Positions 51,691 through 61,303 of a stretch of 64,000 nucleotides of DNA are shown here, piece after piece. Made by a program: the position numbers and the translations under genes. The stretch's first letter is position 1. Each line of letters begins with the position of its first letter. The stretch is taken from assembly GCA_030817875.1 (NCBI GenBank), contig JAUSZU010000001.1, positions 4,464,001 to 4,528,000 on the forward strand. Direction: 5' to 3'. The notes below the pieces were generated by a model, which was not told where the DNA came from, made no database searches, and saw only the letters and a program-made list of their open reading frames with translations. Source of the stretch: Flavobacterium sp. W4I14 (GTDB lineage Bacteria; Bacteroidota; Bacteroidia; Sphingobacteriales; Sphingobacteriaceae).

Positions 51691-53675
51691 GTTTTGCCCA
51701 CTACCTATTACAGGTGAACTTATACTTAATTGTTTTTTTCGGTTTTTATAAATTACTGTTAGATAAGGAGACCTACTTCACTTTAAACCGCATTTATTTA
51801 GTAGCTGCGGGCATTTTGTCGTTATCTATACCATTTATCCGTTTAGAATGGCTAACGGAGCAAAGAGCGGCACAACAGGTTTATACTTCAGTTAATTGGG
51901 AAGCCGTATTAGCACAAGCAACGATTGTAACGGAGCGTAATACCGGTTTTAACTGGGGTAACGCATTCGTTTACATCTATTGCGCAGGTATTTTGTTCTT
52001 CTTAGGTAGATTGGTATTTAACCTATTAGCGGTTAAAAAACTCATCTCAGTAAGCAAGGCTGGCTCGGCTTTCTCTTTTTTTCGCAAAAAAGTAATTGAT
52101 CGGGAATTGCCACAAATGGATGTGATTGATATTCATGAAGAAGCGCACATCAAACAATGGCATACAGTAGATATTTTATTTTTCGAAATTATAGGGATTA
52201 TTACCTGGTTAAATCCAGTGATTTATCTTTATAAAAAAGCAATTAAAAATATCCACGAGTTTTTAGCTGATGAGCTTGCTGCCGAATTTCAGGGTGATAA
52301 AGCAGAATACGCCATGTTATTGCTAAGTAAGTCGTTTGGCATTTCGCCAAATGCCTTAACAAATGGTTTTTTAGAAAAATCATTGATCAAAAAAAGAATT
52401 TTCATGCTTCATAAAGAGCGGTCTAAAAAGATCGCTATTATGAAGTATGGAATTTTTATTCCTCTATTTGCCATTCTAATTGTGTTTTCGTCTGCTACTG
52501 TCCGAAAAAATGAGAAGTTGTTATCCATTACCGATCAAATCCCTTTAGAGAAACCGATTGAGATTGTTGAAAACATGGTTACAACATCTGAGAAGATAAC
52601 TATAGCACCGAAAATTTCAGTAGATGGCAAAACAGATGCAAACTGGAAAGGATTTTATCAGTTTTTATTGAGAAATATTAAATACCCAGGTGCAGCCAGC
52701 AGCGATGAGGTACAAGGTAATACCCAGATAAAATTTAATCTAAAAGGCGGCAGGGTTACCAATATCACATCGAATGTAGAACTAGGGGCAGGTTGCGATG
52801 AAGAAGTGATGAAAGCAATTTTATCTTATAAAGGATTTAAAACTGTAGCAGATGGCAAGTATGCTTTAACGGTAAGTTTTAAAATTCCAGAATCTTCAGA
52901 AGAGTTTAAGAATAAGTTATTGCCTAAATCGGATGGATATGTAAATCTGAACAAGATTAACATCATATCTTATCTTCCTAAAACCGCTGAAACAGAAACC
53001 AGCTCAATTAAATCTGAAAATACAGATAAAGTGTATGATTTCGTTTCAATCGAAAAACAACCAGAATTTCCGGGCGGTATAGCCAAGTTTTATAAATACC
53101 TGAGTGGCAGCATTAATTATCCGAAAATGGCGCAGGAGAATAATGTGCAAGGTAAAGTTTTTCTCAGCTTTGTTGTTGAAAAAGATGGCTCCTTAACAGA
53201 TGTACAAATCACACGGGGTTTAGGAAGTGGTACAGATGAAGAAGCGATGAGGGTTATAAAAGAATCGCCAAAATGGAACCCAGGCATCCAGAATGGTTTA
53301 GCCGTGAGGGTAAAATATAACATCAACGTTAATTTCACCCTTAATACTGATCCTCCTAAACCGCTTAAAGCATTATCACCAACCTCTTCCAATATAAGAC
53401 TTAAAAACGGTATCACTTTTAACGGTCTTATTATATTAGATGGCGTTAAACTAGCAGAAAACAGTCAGATAAATTCGATTAACCCAAATAGTATTGAATC
53501 TGTTGAGGTTTTAAAAGATCAGACTGCTGTAAGCCTATATGGAACCAGGGCCAAAGATGGGGCAATTTTAATTACCACTAAAGAAGCAAAAAACAGTGCT
53601 TTCAGGCAGCCAGATACAAAGGAGCTTACTATCGACAAAACTTCTAATTTTTTCGACCTTAAAAGGAAATTCTAA
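51687..53675 (+). CDS. M56 (BlaR1-like) peptidase with two TonB_C domains and a receptor-plug module
   Basis: 662 residues. Membrane helices lie near residues 7-25, 34-50, 93-110 and 253-272. The gluzincin site HEEAH is at 150-154, with a downstream Glu in HEFLADELAAEFQ. After the last helix come a TonB_C-like domain (residues ~315-400, NIKYPGAASSDEVQGNTQI), a second TonB_C (~450-550, KQPEFPGGIAKFYKYLSG, INYPKMAQENNVQGKVFLSF) and a TonB-receptor plug segment (~570-640, SINPNSIESVEVLKDQTAVSL, YGTRAKDGAILITTKE). BlaR1-like peptidases cut BlaI repressors. The TonB and plug parts are normally on separate outer-membrane partners, so this fusion is unusual, though TonB-bearing M56 proteins are common in Bacteroidota. 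Confidence 0.9.
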   Translation: MSFAHYLLQVNLYLIVFFGFYKLLLDKETYFTLNRIYLVAAGILSLSIPFIRLEWLTEQRAAQQVYTSVNWEAVLAQATIVTERNTGFNWGNAFVYIYCAGILFFLGRLVFNLLAVKKLISVSKAGSAFSFFRKKVIDRELPQMDVIDIHEEAHIKQWHTVDILFFEIIGIITWLNPVIYLYKKAIKNIHEFLADELAAEFQGDKAEYAMLLLSKSFGISPNALTNGFLEKSLIKKRIFMLHKERSKKIAIMKYGIFIPLFAILIVFSSATVRKNEKLLSITDQIPLEKPIEIVENMVTTSEKITIAPKISVDGKTDANWKGFYQFLLRNIKYPGAASSDEVQGNTQIKFNLKGGRVTNITSNVELGAGCDEEVMKAILSYKGFKTVADGKYALTVSFKIPESSEEFKNKLLPKSDGYVNLNKINIISYLPKTAETETSSIKSENTDKVYDFVSIEKQPEFPGGIAKFYKYLSGSINYPKMAQENNVQGKVFLSFVVEKDGSLTDVQITRGLGSGTDEEAMRVIKESPKWNPGIQNGLAVRVKYNINVNFTLNTDPPKPLKALSPTSSNIRLKNGITFNGLIILDGVKLAENSQINSINPNSIESVEVLKDQTAVSLYGTRAKDGAILITTKEAKNSAFRQPDTKELTIDKTSNFFDLKRKF

Positions 53676-53680
53676 CCAAA

Positions 53681-54319
53681 ATGAAAAATATAATCGCCTT
53701 TACCATGATGATGGGCTTTAGTTTAGTTGGTTATGCTCAAAAGGCTGATAGCACAAAAACAACCAAAATTACACTTAGAGGCGTACCCGCCCCTGGTACT
53801 GACCCCTTAATTGTAATAGATGGCAATAAACAGTATATAAGGGGTTCATCATCACTTAACGAAGTCGATCCCAATAACATCGAATCTGTAAGCATTTTAA
53901 AAGATAGTTTAGCAACCGCGCGATATGGCGCTGATGGCTTTGCGGGGGTAATAGAAGTTACAACCAAAAATGGTTCTCTGAGCAATAATTATGGACTTAA
54001 GGCCGCTCCCATAAAAATTGATGAATCTAATTTAAATGGAAAAGTATCTGGATTTAGCGTACGCCCATCAATACCTAATATTGATACGCCCAAAGAAGTA
54101 AGATACTTATTGAACAAAGATTTTGATCCAAAGGCCGAGCCGCTTTATATCATTGATGGAAAAGAAGTTTCAGAGATAAAAAATTTGGATCAGGAATCTA
54201 TTGAATCAATAGAAGTGCTTAAAGACTCATCTGCAGGAACCTTACATGGGGATAAGGGTAAAAATGGAGTCGTGATTATTACCACTAAAAAATCAAAAGC
54301 AACTCCCAAGAAAAACTAA
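53681..54319 (+). CDS. Secreted protein made of two TonB-receptor plug-like modules
   Basis: 212 residues, signal peptide (IIAFTMMMGFSLVGYAQ). Two copies of a plug-like module: LIVIDGNKQYIRGSSSL, NIESVSILKDSLATARYGAD, GVIEVTTKNG; then LYIIDGKEVSEI, SIESIEVLKDSSAGTLHGDK, GVVIITTKKS. These echo the SusC plug motif and the end of the M56 protein before it. No barrel follows, so it cannot be a receptor by itself. Five bp after the M56 stop; part of the same operon. Confidence 0.8.
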   Translation: MKNIIAFTMMMGFSLVGYAQKADSTKTTKITLRGVPAPGTDPLIVIDGNKQYIRGSSSLNEVDPNNIESVSILKDSLATARYGADGFAGVIEVTTKNGSLSNNYGLKAAPIKIDESNLNGKVSGFSVRPSIPNIDTPKEVRYLLNKDFDPKAEPLYIIDGKEVSEIKNLDQESIESIEVLKDSSAGTLHGDKGKNGVVIITTKKSKATPKKN

Positions 54320-54345
54320 ATAATCAACATTTTAATAAAAAAACC

Positions 54346-54744
54346 ATGAGAAAGCTAATGTTTTTAGCCCTAATGGGCATCGCTACGTACTTAAATCAAG
54401 CAAAAGCACAGAACAATCTGAACAAAGTTTATGATTTTGTGTCTGCTGAAAAACAACCTGCCTATCCGGGTGGTATTGCAAAATTCTATACCTATATAAG
54501 CCATGAAATTAAATACCCAGAAGTGGCCAGGAAGAATAAGACTCAAGGCAAAGTATTCGCCAGTTTTGTAGTCGAAAAAAATGGCGCTTTAACCGATGTG
54601 CAGATCACTAGAAGCCTAACACCAGAAACGGATAAAGAAGCGCTTAGGGTCTTAAAAAAATCGCCAAGATGGACCCCCGGCCTCATAAACGGAAAGCCTG
54701 TACGTGTTAAATATAATATCAATGTTAATTTCGACTTAGAATAA
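54346..54744 (+). CDS. Secreted single TonB_C-domain protein
   Basis: 132 residues with signal peptide (LMFLALMGIATYLNQAKA). The mature part is a TonB_C domain: KQPAYPGGIAKFYTYIS, IKYPEVARKNKTQGKVFASF, VKYNINVNFDLE. It is closely similar to the second TonB_C domain of the M56 protein (KQPEFPGGIAKFYKYLS). TonB C-termini bind the TonB box of receptors, but this one lacks the anchor helix. It ends the BlaI operon. Confidence 0.88.
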   Translation: MRKLMFLALMGIATYLNQAKAQNNLNKVYDFVSAEKQPAYPGGIAKFYTYISHEIKYPEVARKNKTQGKVFASFVVEKNGALTDVQITRSLTPETDKEALRVLKKSPRWTPGLINGKPVRVKYNINVNFDLE

Positions 54745-54773
54745 AACCGATTATATTAATGCGCTCCAAGCAC

Positions 54774-54801
54774 AAAACCCCAGCAAAATTGCCGGGGTTT
54801 T
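54774..54801 (+). terminator. Terminator of the BlaI operon
   Basis: aaaacccc, loop agcaaaattgcc, ggggtttt. Eight-base stem, symmetric A/T tracts. Confidence 0.75.
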
Positions 54802-55171
54802 ATGTTTTCTCTCCTGTCTCGGAAGACTAAATTTAGAAAAATTTTAATGTATATGCAAATATTACAGAATAAAATTTCTAAATATGCAAAATTTTAATAT
54901 GCAAACATAAGATTATTGCAACTTTCGCAAACTTTTATTTCGAGACTACTTTGTTGTGCAAGGTTTCGGTTTTTAAATTATAAAGTTTCATATGTTTTCA
55001 AAACAGCTGGCAAATGTTAAATAGATATCTGTTTTAGTCGTCTGCTTGCTAACAAATCATTAAAATTTATTCATTATTTATTCTTGGTCTTTTAACCGGT
55101 ATTAGACTAATAATGTGTCTTCGACAGATATTTATCTATCTTATGATTAGTTTGTAGTTCCCTTTAAAACT
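54802..55171. other. Gene-free stretch
   Basis: About 370 bp of AT-rich DNA between the BlaI operon and the sdhB terminator. I see no gene, repeat or clear promoter. Confidence 0.5.
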
Positions 55172-55200
55172 AAAAAGCCTCCACAATGTGGAGGCTCAAG
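55172..55200 (-). terminator. Terminator after sdhB
   Basis: On the minus strand: agcctccaca, tg, tgtggaggct followed by five or six T residues. About 35 bp after the sdhB stop. Confidence 0.85.
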
Positions 55201-55234
55201 AACCCAGCGGTTAAGCTGGATGCACAGTATATTT

Positions 55235-56005
55235 TTAAACGGTTTCTTCTGAAATAAATTTTGCAGATGCAAAATCACGGTTCATACGAGCGATGTTTTC
55301 TAAAGAGATTCCTTTAGGGCATTCGGCTTCGCAAGCACCAGTATTGGTACAGTTACCAAAACCTTCAGCATCCATTTGCGCAACCATGCTCTGCACCCTG
55401 CGGTAACGCTCTGGCTGACCTTGTGGTAACAATGCCAACTGAGAGATCTTAGCTGATACAAATAACATTGCTGAAGCATTTTTACAGGTTGCCACACAAG
55501 CGCCGCAACCAATACAAGCCGCAGCTTCGAAAGCAGCATCTGCCTGCATTTTAGGGATTGGCAGGTTGTTCGCATCTTGTGCATTACCTGTGTTTACCGA
55601 AATAAAACCGCCAGCAGCAATAACTCTATCGAAAGCAGAACGATCTACAGTTAAATCTTTTACTACCGGAAAAGCAGCTGCCCTCCAAGGCTCAACAACG
55701 ATGGTATCACCATCTTTGAAAGAACGCATGTGCAACTGACAGGTAGTAACCAAGTCTTTTGGTCCGTGCGGACGACCATTGATAAACATCGAGCACATTC
55801 CGCAGATGCCCTCGCGGCAATCGTGATCGAATACCACCGGCTCTTCGCCTTTGTTAATTAATTGTTCGTTTAATACATCGAACATCTCTAAGAAAGACAT
55901 ATCCGGTGAAATATCGGCCAATTTATAATCTACCAAAGCACCTTTGGCATTGTTATTTTTTTGACGCCAAACTTTTAGCGTTAAGTTCATATTTCCTGTA
56001 CTCAT
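55235..56005 (-). CDS. sdhB: Succinate dehydrogenase iron-sulfur subunit
   Basis: 256 residues. [2Fe-2S] ligands in [16 protein letters not shown] and a later Cys (VTTC). Further clusters are bound by [13 protein letters not shown] and [15 protein letters not shown]. SdhB passes electrons from SdhA to the quinone in SdhC. Last of the sdhCAB operon on the minus strand. The 85-bp gap to sdhA holds a hairpin repeat. Confidence 0.97.
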   Translation of the reverse strand: MSTGNMNLTLKVWRQKNNNAKGALVDYKLADISPDMSFLEMFDVLNEQLINKGEEPVVFDHDCREGICGMCSMFINGRPHGPKDLVTTCQLHMRSFKDGDTIVVEPWRAAAFPVVKDLTVDRSAFDRVIAAGGFISVNTGNAQDANNLPIPKMQADAAFEAAACIGCGACVATCKNASAMLFVSAKISQLALLPQGQPERYRRVQSMVAQMDAEGFGNCTNTGACEAECPKGISLENIARMNRDFASAKFISEETV

Positions 56006-56090
56006 GATATTGAGATTTAAGTATCAAGTAACGAGAACCAAATATCAAGACTTGAATTAAATCTTGATACCTGATACTTACGTCTTGCTA
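56006..56090. repeat. Word-repeat hairpin between sdhA and sdhB
   Basis: aagtatcaagtaacgagaac and tatcaagacttgaatt are near-repeats. The inverted aatcttgatacctgatactt pairs with both. A REP-like insertion inside the operon. Confidence 0.55.
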
Positions 56091-58070
56091 CTATTTATAA
56101 CTTCTTTGTGCTACTTTAATATTTTCAAACTTCAGCTCTTCTTTGTGAAGTTCGAAGTTTACACCTTCTTTAAATTCCCAAGCGGCTACGTAAGCATAAT
56201 TCTCATCATCACGTAGTGCTTCACCTTCTTCTGTCTGATACTCTTCACGGAAGTGACCACCACAACTTTCGTTACGGTTTAATGCATCAATACACATCAA
56301 CTCGCCTAGCTCGATAAAATCGGCAACACGGCCAGCTTTTTCCAATTCGGTGTTTAACTCATCAGCTGTTCCAGGTACACGAACATCGCTCCAGAATTCA
56401 GCACGTAAAGCTCTGATTTCCTGAATTGCTTCATTTAAGCCTTTTTCGTTACGGGCCATACCACATTTCTCCCACATAATGTGGCCTAAACGTTTGTGGA
56501 AATGATCTACCGACTTGGTTCCTTTAATATTAATCAGTGTATTTAAAATACCAACTGCTCTTTCCTCAGCCTCTACAAAGGCAGGGTGATCAGTAGGGAT
56601 TGCTTTTACCGAAATCTCTTTTGATAAATAAGCACCGATAGTATAAGGAAGAACGAAATAACCATCAGCCAGCCCCTGCATCAAAGCAGATGCACCTAAA
56701 CGGTTGGCGCCATGATCTGAGAAGTTAGCCTCGCCAGTACAGTATAAACCAGGTACCGATGTCATTAAGTTATAATCAACCCATAAACCACCCATGGTAT
56801 AGTGAACCGCAGGATAAATACGCATTGGTGTTTCGTAAGGATTTTCGCCGGTAATCTGCGCATACATATCGAACAGGTTACCATATTTTTCCTTAATTAC
56901 TGCAGTACCTAAGCGCATACAGGTTTCTTTGTCAGGATTGTGGTTACCCGCTTTAGAAGCTTCGATTTTTCCATAACGTTCTGTATTGGCTTTAAAATCT
57001 AAGTATACTGCCAGCTTAGAAGCACCTACTCCATAACCTGCATCACAGCGCTCTTTCGCAGCACGGGAAGCCACATCACGAGGAACTAAGTTACCGAAAG
57101 CAGGGTAACGGCGCTCTAAATAATAATCTCTTTCATCTTCAGGAATTTCTGAAGCTTTACGGTTATCATCTTTCTTTTTAGGAACCCAGATACGTCCATC
57201 GTTACGCAACGACTCAGACATTAGGGTTAATTTAGATTGGTGATCGCCAGAAACCGGGATACAAGTTGGGTGGATCTGCGTATAGCATGGGTTTGCAAAA
57301 TAAGCACCTTGTTTGTGCGCTTTCCAGGCAGCAGTAACATTACTTCCCATCGCGTTGGTAGAAAGATAGAATACGTTACCGTAACCACCTGTTCCTAATA
57401 CCACCGCATGACCGAAATGACGCTCAATTTCTCCTGTAATTAAGTTACGTGCAATAATACCACGTGCTTTACCATCGATTTTAACAACCTCAAGCATTTC
57501 GTGGCGGGTATACATTTCTACTTTACCCATACCAATCTGGCGTTCCAAAGCAGAATATGCACCTAATAATAACTGTTGACCAGTTTGACCAGCTGCATAA
57601 AAAGTACGTTGCACCTGTGTACCACCGAACGAACGGTTATCTAACAAACCACCGTACTCACGTGCCAAAGGCACACCCTGAGCCACACACTGATCTATAA
57701 TGTTGGCACTTACTTCGGCCAAACGATGCACATTGGCTTCGCGGGCACGATAATCGCCACCTTTAATTGTATCATAAAAAAGGCGATAAACGCTATCACC
57801 ATCATTCTGATAGTTTTTTGCTGCATTGATACCACCCTGAGCAGCAATTGAGTGTGCTCTACGTGGTGAATCCTGGAAGCAGAAACATTTTACTTTGTAA
57901 CCCATCTCGGCTAAAGTAGCCGCTGCCGAAGCACCTGCTAACCCCGAACCTACTATGATTACTTCAATAGTTCTTTTGTTCGATGGGTTAACCAAAGGCA
58001 CAGAAGACTTATATTTTGTCCATTTGCTGGTTAATTCGCCTTCTGGAATATTTGAATTAATATCTGACAT
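56091..58070 (-). CDS. sdhA: Succinate dehydrogenase flavoprotein subunit
   Basis: 659 residues from the ATG at 58070. FAD-binding [19 protein letters not shown], the covalent-FAD His segment [18 protein letters not shown], active-site [21 protein letters not shown], and [11 protein letters not shown]. Length and the N-terminal extension match the type-B SDH/fumarate reductase of Bacteroidota. In complex II it oxidises succinate. Gap to sdhC is 17 bp. Its neighbours sdhC and sdhB complete the complex. Confidence 0.97.
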   Translation of the reverse strand: MSDINSNIPEGELTSKWTKYKSSVPLVNPSNKRTIEVIIVGSGLAGASAAATLAEMGYKVKCFCFQDSPRRAHSIAAQGGINAAKNYQNDGDSVYRLFYDTIKGGDYRAREANVHRLAEVSANIIDQCVAQGVPLAREYGGLLDNRSFGGTQVQRTFYAAGQTGQQLLLGAYSALERQIGMGKVEMYTRHEMLEVVKIDGKARGIIARNLITGEIERHFGHAVVLGTGGYGNVFYLSTNAMGSNVTAAWKAHKQGAYFANPCYTQIHPTCIPVSGDHQSKLTLMSESLRNDGRIWVPKKKDDNRKASEIPEDERDYYLERRYPAFGNLVPRDVASRAAKERCDAGYGVGASKLAVYLDFKANTERYGKIEASKAGNHNPDKETCMRLGTAVIKEKYGNLFDMYAQITGENPYETPMRIYPAVHYTMGGLWVDYNLMTSVPGLYCTGEANFSDHGANRLGASALMQGLADGYFVLPYTIGAYLSKEISVKAIPTDHPAFVEAEERAVGILNTLINIKGTKSVDHFHKRLGHIMWEKCGMARNEKGLNEAIQEIRALRAEFWSDVRVPGTADELNTELEKAGRVADFIELGELMCIDALNRNESCGGHFREEYQTEEGEALRDDENYAYVAAWEFKEGVNFELHKEELKFENIKVAQRSYK

Positions 58071-58087
58071 ATCTTTTGTGCTAAAAA

Positions 58088-58768
58088 TTATTGAATAAGA
58101 CCGAAATAAACTGCAATCGGCATGGCTGCGAAAAGGATCGAAATAATAACCGAATACCAAACGCCAGCTCCTTTAATTATACCGTTATATTTTGAGTGGT
58201 TCCATCCTAATGTTTGGAATGCAGAAGCAAAACCATGCAATAAGTGGTAGCATAAAGAAAACATAGCAAGAATATACACCACAACCCTTATCGGATCCTG
58301 AAATTTCTCTTTCATTACCGCATAAAGATCTTCATGTCCGTTGGCATCAACCGTTGGGATTCCTGTAAAACGGGAAACTACCCAAAAATCTTTCAGGTGA
58401 ACTACCAGGAAGATCAGCAAAAGCGTGCCCAGCAAGCCCATAGAACGGCTGTACCATTTACTGTTTGCCTTACCATCGTTTACGGCATATTTAACCGGGC
58501 GTGCTTTTTGATTTTCCAACGTTAAACGCAACGCCTGAAAAATGTGCGCAAGCAAACCAATAAACAACACAATCTCGCCAGCCCGGATAATCCAGTTAGT
58601 GGCCATAAAATGTGCGCCTACGTTAAATGTTAAACCACCGTCGTTAATAAAAATTAAAGCATTAATACCGCAGTGTACAATTAAAAAAAGTATCAGGAAA
58701 AAACCTGTAATACCCATGATGAATTTCTTCCCTATTGAAGAAGAAAATGCATTTCCGAAACCACTCAT
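58088..58768 (-). CDS. sdhC: Succinate dehydrogenase cytochrome b subunit
   Basis: 226 residues with five membrane helices, the fused di-haem type typical of Bacteroidota and Bacillus. Histidines in [25 protein letters not shown] and YHLLHGF are candidate haem ligands. It anchors SdhA/SdhB and reduces menaquinone. First gene of the operon. Confidence 0.95.
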   Translation of the reverse strand: MSGFGNAFSSSIGKKFIMGITGFFLILFLIVHCGINALIFINDGGLTFNVGAHFMATNWIIRAGEIVLFIGLLAHIFQALRLTLENQKARPVKYAVNDGKANSKWYSRSMGLLGTLLLIFLVVHLKDFWVVSRFTGIPTVDANGHEDLYAVMKEKFQDPIRVVVYILAMFSLCYHLLHGFASAFQTLGWNHSKYNGIIKGAGVWYSVIISILFAAMPIAVYFGLIQ

Positions 58769-58797
58769 TTGATTAGGATTTATATCTAAATTTCTTG

Positions 58798-58805
58798 CAA
58801 AAGTA
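58798..58805 (-). promoter_or_regulatory. -7 element of the sdhCAB operon
   Basis: On the minus strand TACTTTTG then C, a match to TAnnTTTG, about 30 bp before the sdhC ATG. Confidence 0.5.
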
Positions 58806-58989
58806 TCTAATTATGAGTTTAATTTATAAACGAATATGACAAAACAACGATAAAACATTTATTTAGAAACATTCTAAAGCATATTCCGAAATAATTGAAA
58901 GAATATGGGAATATTTGTGGTTTCATAAGCTTTTTTACCATTTAGAAATGAAGATCATTAAGTCCTAGGAGGACAATAGTATTTATATC

Positions 58990-59397
58990 TTATCTATCGA
59001 GTAAGATTTTGAAGTATTCATTAATCATAGGAACAATACTTTTGGTAATATTATCCGTGAAAAAATTGATCAGCAATCCTTAGGGAGCACTTAGAAGTTT
59101 CATATAGGTCAGTAATTGTGCTTGATGAACGGGCAAGAGATTGGAGATTGCTTTTATTTCAACAACAACACAATCATTAACAAATAAATCGGTGCGTAAA
59201 TCTAAATCTATTGGCAAATCATCATATACAACCGATAATGTTAACTGTTGCGAAACAGCATATCCGTTTTTCTCCAATTCATATTTTAAGCAGCGCTCAT
59301 ATATACTCTCTAATAGGCCTGGGCCAAGTGCATTATGAACTTTAATTGCAAAACCTGTGATCTCGTAAGATAATTGCGTAACCTCTTTTTTAGTCAT
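58990..59397 (-). pseudogene. GxxExxY protein with an in-frame stop codon
   Basis: Start MTKKEVTQLSYEITGFAIKV leads to the signature GPGLLESIYERCL (G-x-x-E-x-x-Y). The core LDLRTDLFVNDCVVVEIKAI follows, with the Asp and Glu-x-Lys of a PD-(D/E)XK nuclease-like fold. A TAA at 59080 cuts the frame after LLSAP. The same frame goes on directly as GLLINFFTDNIT and ends VPMINEYFKILLDR, as in full-length members (about 125-136 residues). So a nonsense codon, probably from AAA, split the gene. The family function is unknown; nuclease likeness is inferred from motifs. Confidence 0.82.
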
Positions 59398-59622
59398 TCC
59401 CTAAGTAATTAAAATGAACGATGTGCTCTAAATATTAATAAGCACACTGAATTAAGGGATGATTAGATAAATTGAATCATTAAGAAACTACTACCCACAA
59501 CTAAAATAACATTTTTCTTCTTAACTAGCTTAATTTCTTAATGATAAAAAAATTGAACATGAGCTTATTTTTACCGAAACACAACTAAGTTTTTCGTTAT
59601 ATTGCTCTATCAAATTGTTAAC

Positions 59623-60744
59623 ATGAAAAAACAGCTCTATTTACTTATTTTATTAGCCGGCCTCTTCTCTGCCTGCGATCCAGCTCCTGCTACATTTAAT
59701 CTCGAAACCAAAAACTTTGGCCCAAATGCCGTAATTACCATTCGAAGTGCTGAAAAGGGCGAAACACTTAAAGTTGAAAACATTACCAATACCAACCAGA
59801 CTTTTAAAATCAATATCCCAATAAAAGGTTATGCCACTTTAAGAACTGAGGATGGCAGTCGCACGGGAGAATATTACTTCTATCTGGATAAAGGCAACTT
59901 CAAAGGCGTTCTTGACGGAAAAAATATCAATTCATACCCCTTAAAACACGTTCCAACTGAAGAGGGTGAACAATTTATAAGCTATTATAAGTTAAAAGAC
60001 GGTATGAGTAAAAACCTACTCGACAGTTTGGACATTGCCGAACAAGCATTCGACCAAGCCACAAGAGCCAATGTTTTGGAACGGGCGAAAGATGCAGACC
60101 GTTGGAGAGAGAAAAAAATCTTGCTCCAATTGGACATTATAAAGGCCTTTGCCAAAAAGTATCCCAGTTCTTCGCACAGCCTCTTTTTACTGGAACAACT
60201 GGGCAGGGCAGATTCGGAACCCCAAAATTATTTATCGATTTTTAACAGTTTAGATAAAGAAATTCAGGAAAGCAAAAAGGGTAAAAGTCTGTTGGAAGAG
60301 ATTAAACAAGCTAACCAGATGATGGCGGGAAGTAAAATGCCTAATATTGAAGGAGAAAATCCAGATGGAAAAAAGTTCGACCTAGGTATACTTAAAAAGG
60401 TAAACCTGGTTATATGCTGGACTTCTTACAGTGGGAAAAGCAGAAAAAACAACCAGGTATTGGTTGACCTCTACGAGAAGTATAAAAATAAAGATGTAGA
60501 ATTTATCGGGGTATCTTTCGATAAGAAAAGAGACTGGTGGGTAAATGTGATCAAGGATGATCACCTTACCTGGCCACAATATTCAGATCTTCAGGGAGCA
60601 AAATCGCCCAATGCAAAGAATCTGAGCAATTATAATGTTACCTACTTCTTTTTAGTAGATAAAAACGGCACTGTATTAACCAACAATGATCTTTCTTTAG
60701 ATTTTGTTGATAGTGAAATCAGCAAAAATTTGGCAGGCAGATAA
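59623..60744 (+). CDS. Thioredoxin-fold lipoprotein lacking the active-site cysteines
   Basis: 373 residues from the ATG at 59623, whose signal ends in the lipobox LFSACD. Residues ~25-245 form a DUF4369-like N-terminal domain and a helical linker. A C-terminal TlpA/AhpC-TSA thioredoxin fold follows (DGKKFDLGILKKVNLVICW, VEFIGVSFDKKRDWW). Where active TlpA has WCxxC, this protein has TSYSGKSRK: both Cys are Ser. It cannot do thiol exchange by the normal route; it may bind a partner. The intact TlpA-like protein at 2890 is a useful contrast. Confidence 0.85.
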   Translation: MKKQLYLLILLAGLFSACDPAPATFNLETKNFGPNAVITIRSAEKGETLKVENITNTNQTFKINIPIKGYATLRTEDGSRTGEYYFYLDKGNFKGVLDGKNINSYPLKHVPTEEGEQFISYYKLKDGMSKNLLDSLDIAEQAFDQATRANVLERAKDADRWREKKILLQLDIIKAFAKKYPSSSHSLFLLEQLGRADSEPQNYLSIFNSLDKEIQESKKGKSLLEEIKQANQMMAGSKMPNIEGENPDGKKFDLGILKKVNLVICWTSYSGKSRKNNQVLVDLYEKYKNKDVEFIGVSFDKKRDWWVNVIKDDHLTWPQYSDLQGAKSPNAKNLSNYNVTYFFLVDKNGTVLTNNDLSLDFVDSEISKNLAGR

Positions 60745-60780
60745 AAGGTGAGAATCGACAATCCAAAAGTTGATTCCACA

Positions 60781-60812
60781 AAAAAAGTCCCGATTTGCAT
60801 CGGGACTTTTTA
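60781..60812. terminator. Bidirectional terminator between the lipoprotein and cold-shock genes
   Basis: aaaaagtcccgat, loop ttgc, atcgggacttttt. Thirteen-base perfect stem with A and T tracts. Confidence 0.9.
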
Positions 60813-60834
60813 CGATTTATGTGTTCGAGTTTTC

Positions 60835-61026
60835 TTAAGCTACTTTAACATTTACCGCGTTTAGGCCTTTTCTACCTTCTTCTACATCGTAGTTTACGGT
60901 ATCATTCTCGCGAATGTTATCGATTAAGCCTGAAGCATGAACAAAAATTTCGGCATCGCCATTAGATGGAGTGATAAATCCGAAACCTTTAGTTTCATTA
61001 AAAAATTTTACTGTTCCTTGTTGCAT
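60835..61026 (-). CDS. Cold-shock domain protein
   Basis: 63 residues. RNP1 KGFGFITP and RNP2 IFVHASGL on the five-stranded beta barrel, start QQGTVKFFNETKGFG. Binds single-stranded RNA as a chaperone. CspA-like; whether it is cold-induced is not visible. Confidence 0.96.
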   Translation of the reverse strand: MQQGTVKFFNETKGFGFITPSNGDAEIFVHASGLIDNIRENDTVNYDVEEGRKGLNAVNVKVA

Positions 61027-61048
61027 TATATTGTATTTTAATTTGTTT

Positions 61049-61056
61049 CAAAGATA
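61049..61056 (-). promoter_or_regulatory. -7 element of the cold-shock gene
   Basis: On the minus strand TATCTTTG then AAAC, about 23 bp before the ATG. The implied leader is short, unlike the long cspA leader of E. coli. Confidence 0.5.
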
Positions 61057-61110
61057 GGGTTAAATCCCTATAAATCAATTTTTTATTTTTTATTATATAA
61101 AAATTGCTAA

Positions 61111-61290
61111 TTATATTGATAATTTGTGCTTTAAGCCCCATTTAGCGGCCCGATTTAATTCATCATTACTCGATGTATCGCCCGTTTTTATCAATAAAGC
61201 ACGTTCAAAACAGGCCTTTGCCTCCGCTTTTCTACCTGAAAAGCAAAGACCATCCCAACTTATAATTGCCGCCGTAATCGATACTGGCTA
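61111..61290 (-). pseudogene. Remnant of a TPR-like protein
   Basis: Without a start codon, the minus strand encodes SWDGLCFSGRKAEAKACFER, then ALLIKTGDTSSNDELNRAAK and WGLKHKLSI before a stop. KAEAKACFERALLI is like a tetratricopeptide helix pair. A stop lies just upstream and the frame is broken, so only the C-terminus survives. The assignment is weak. Confidence 0.35.
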
Positions 61291-61303
61291 TCGGGATTTA
61301 AAT

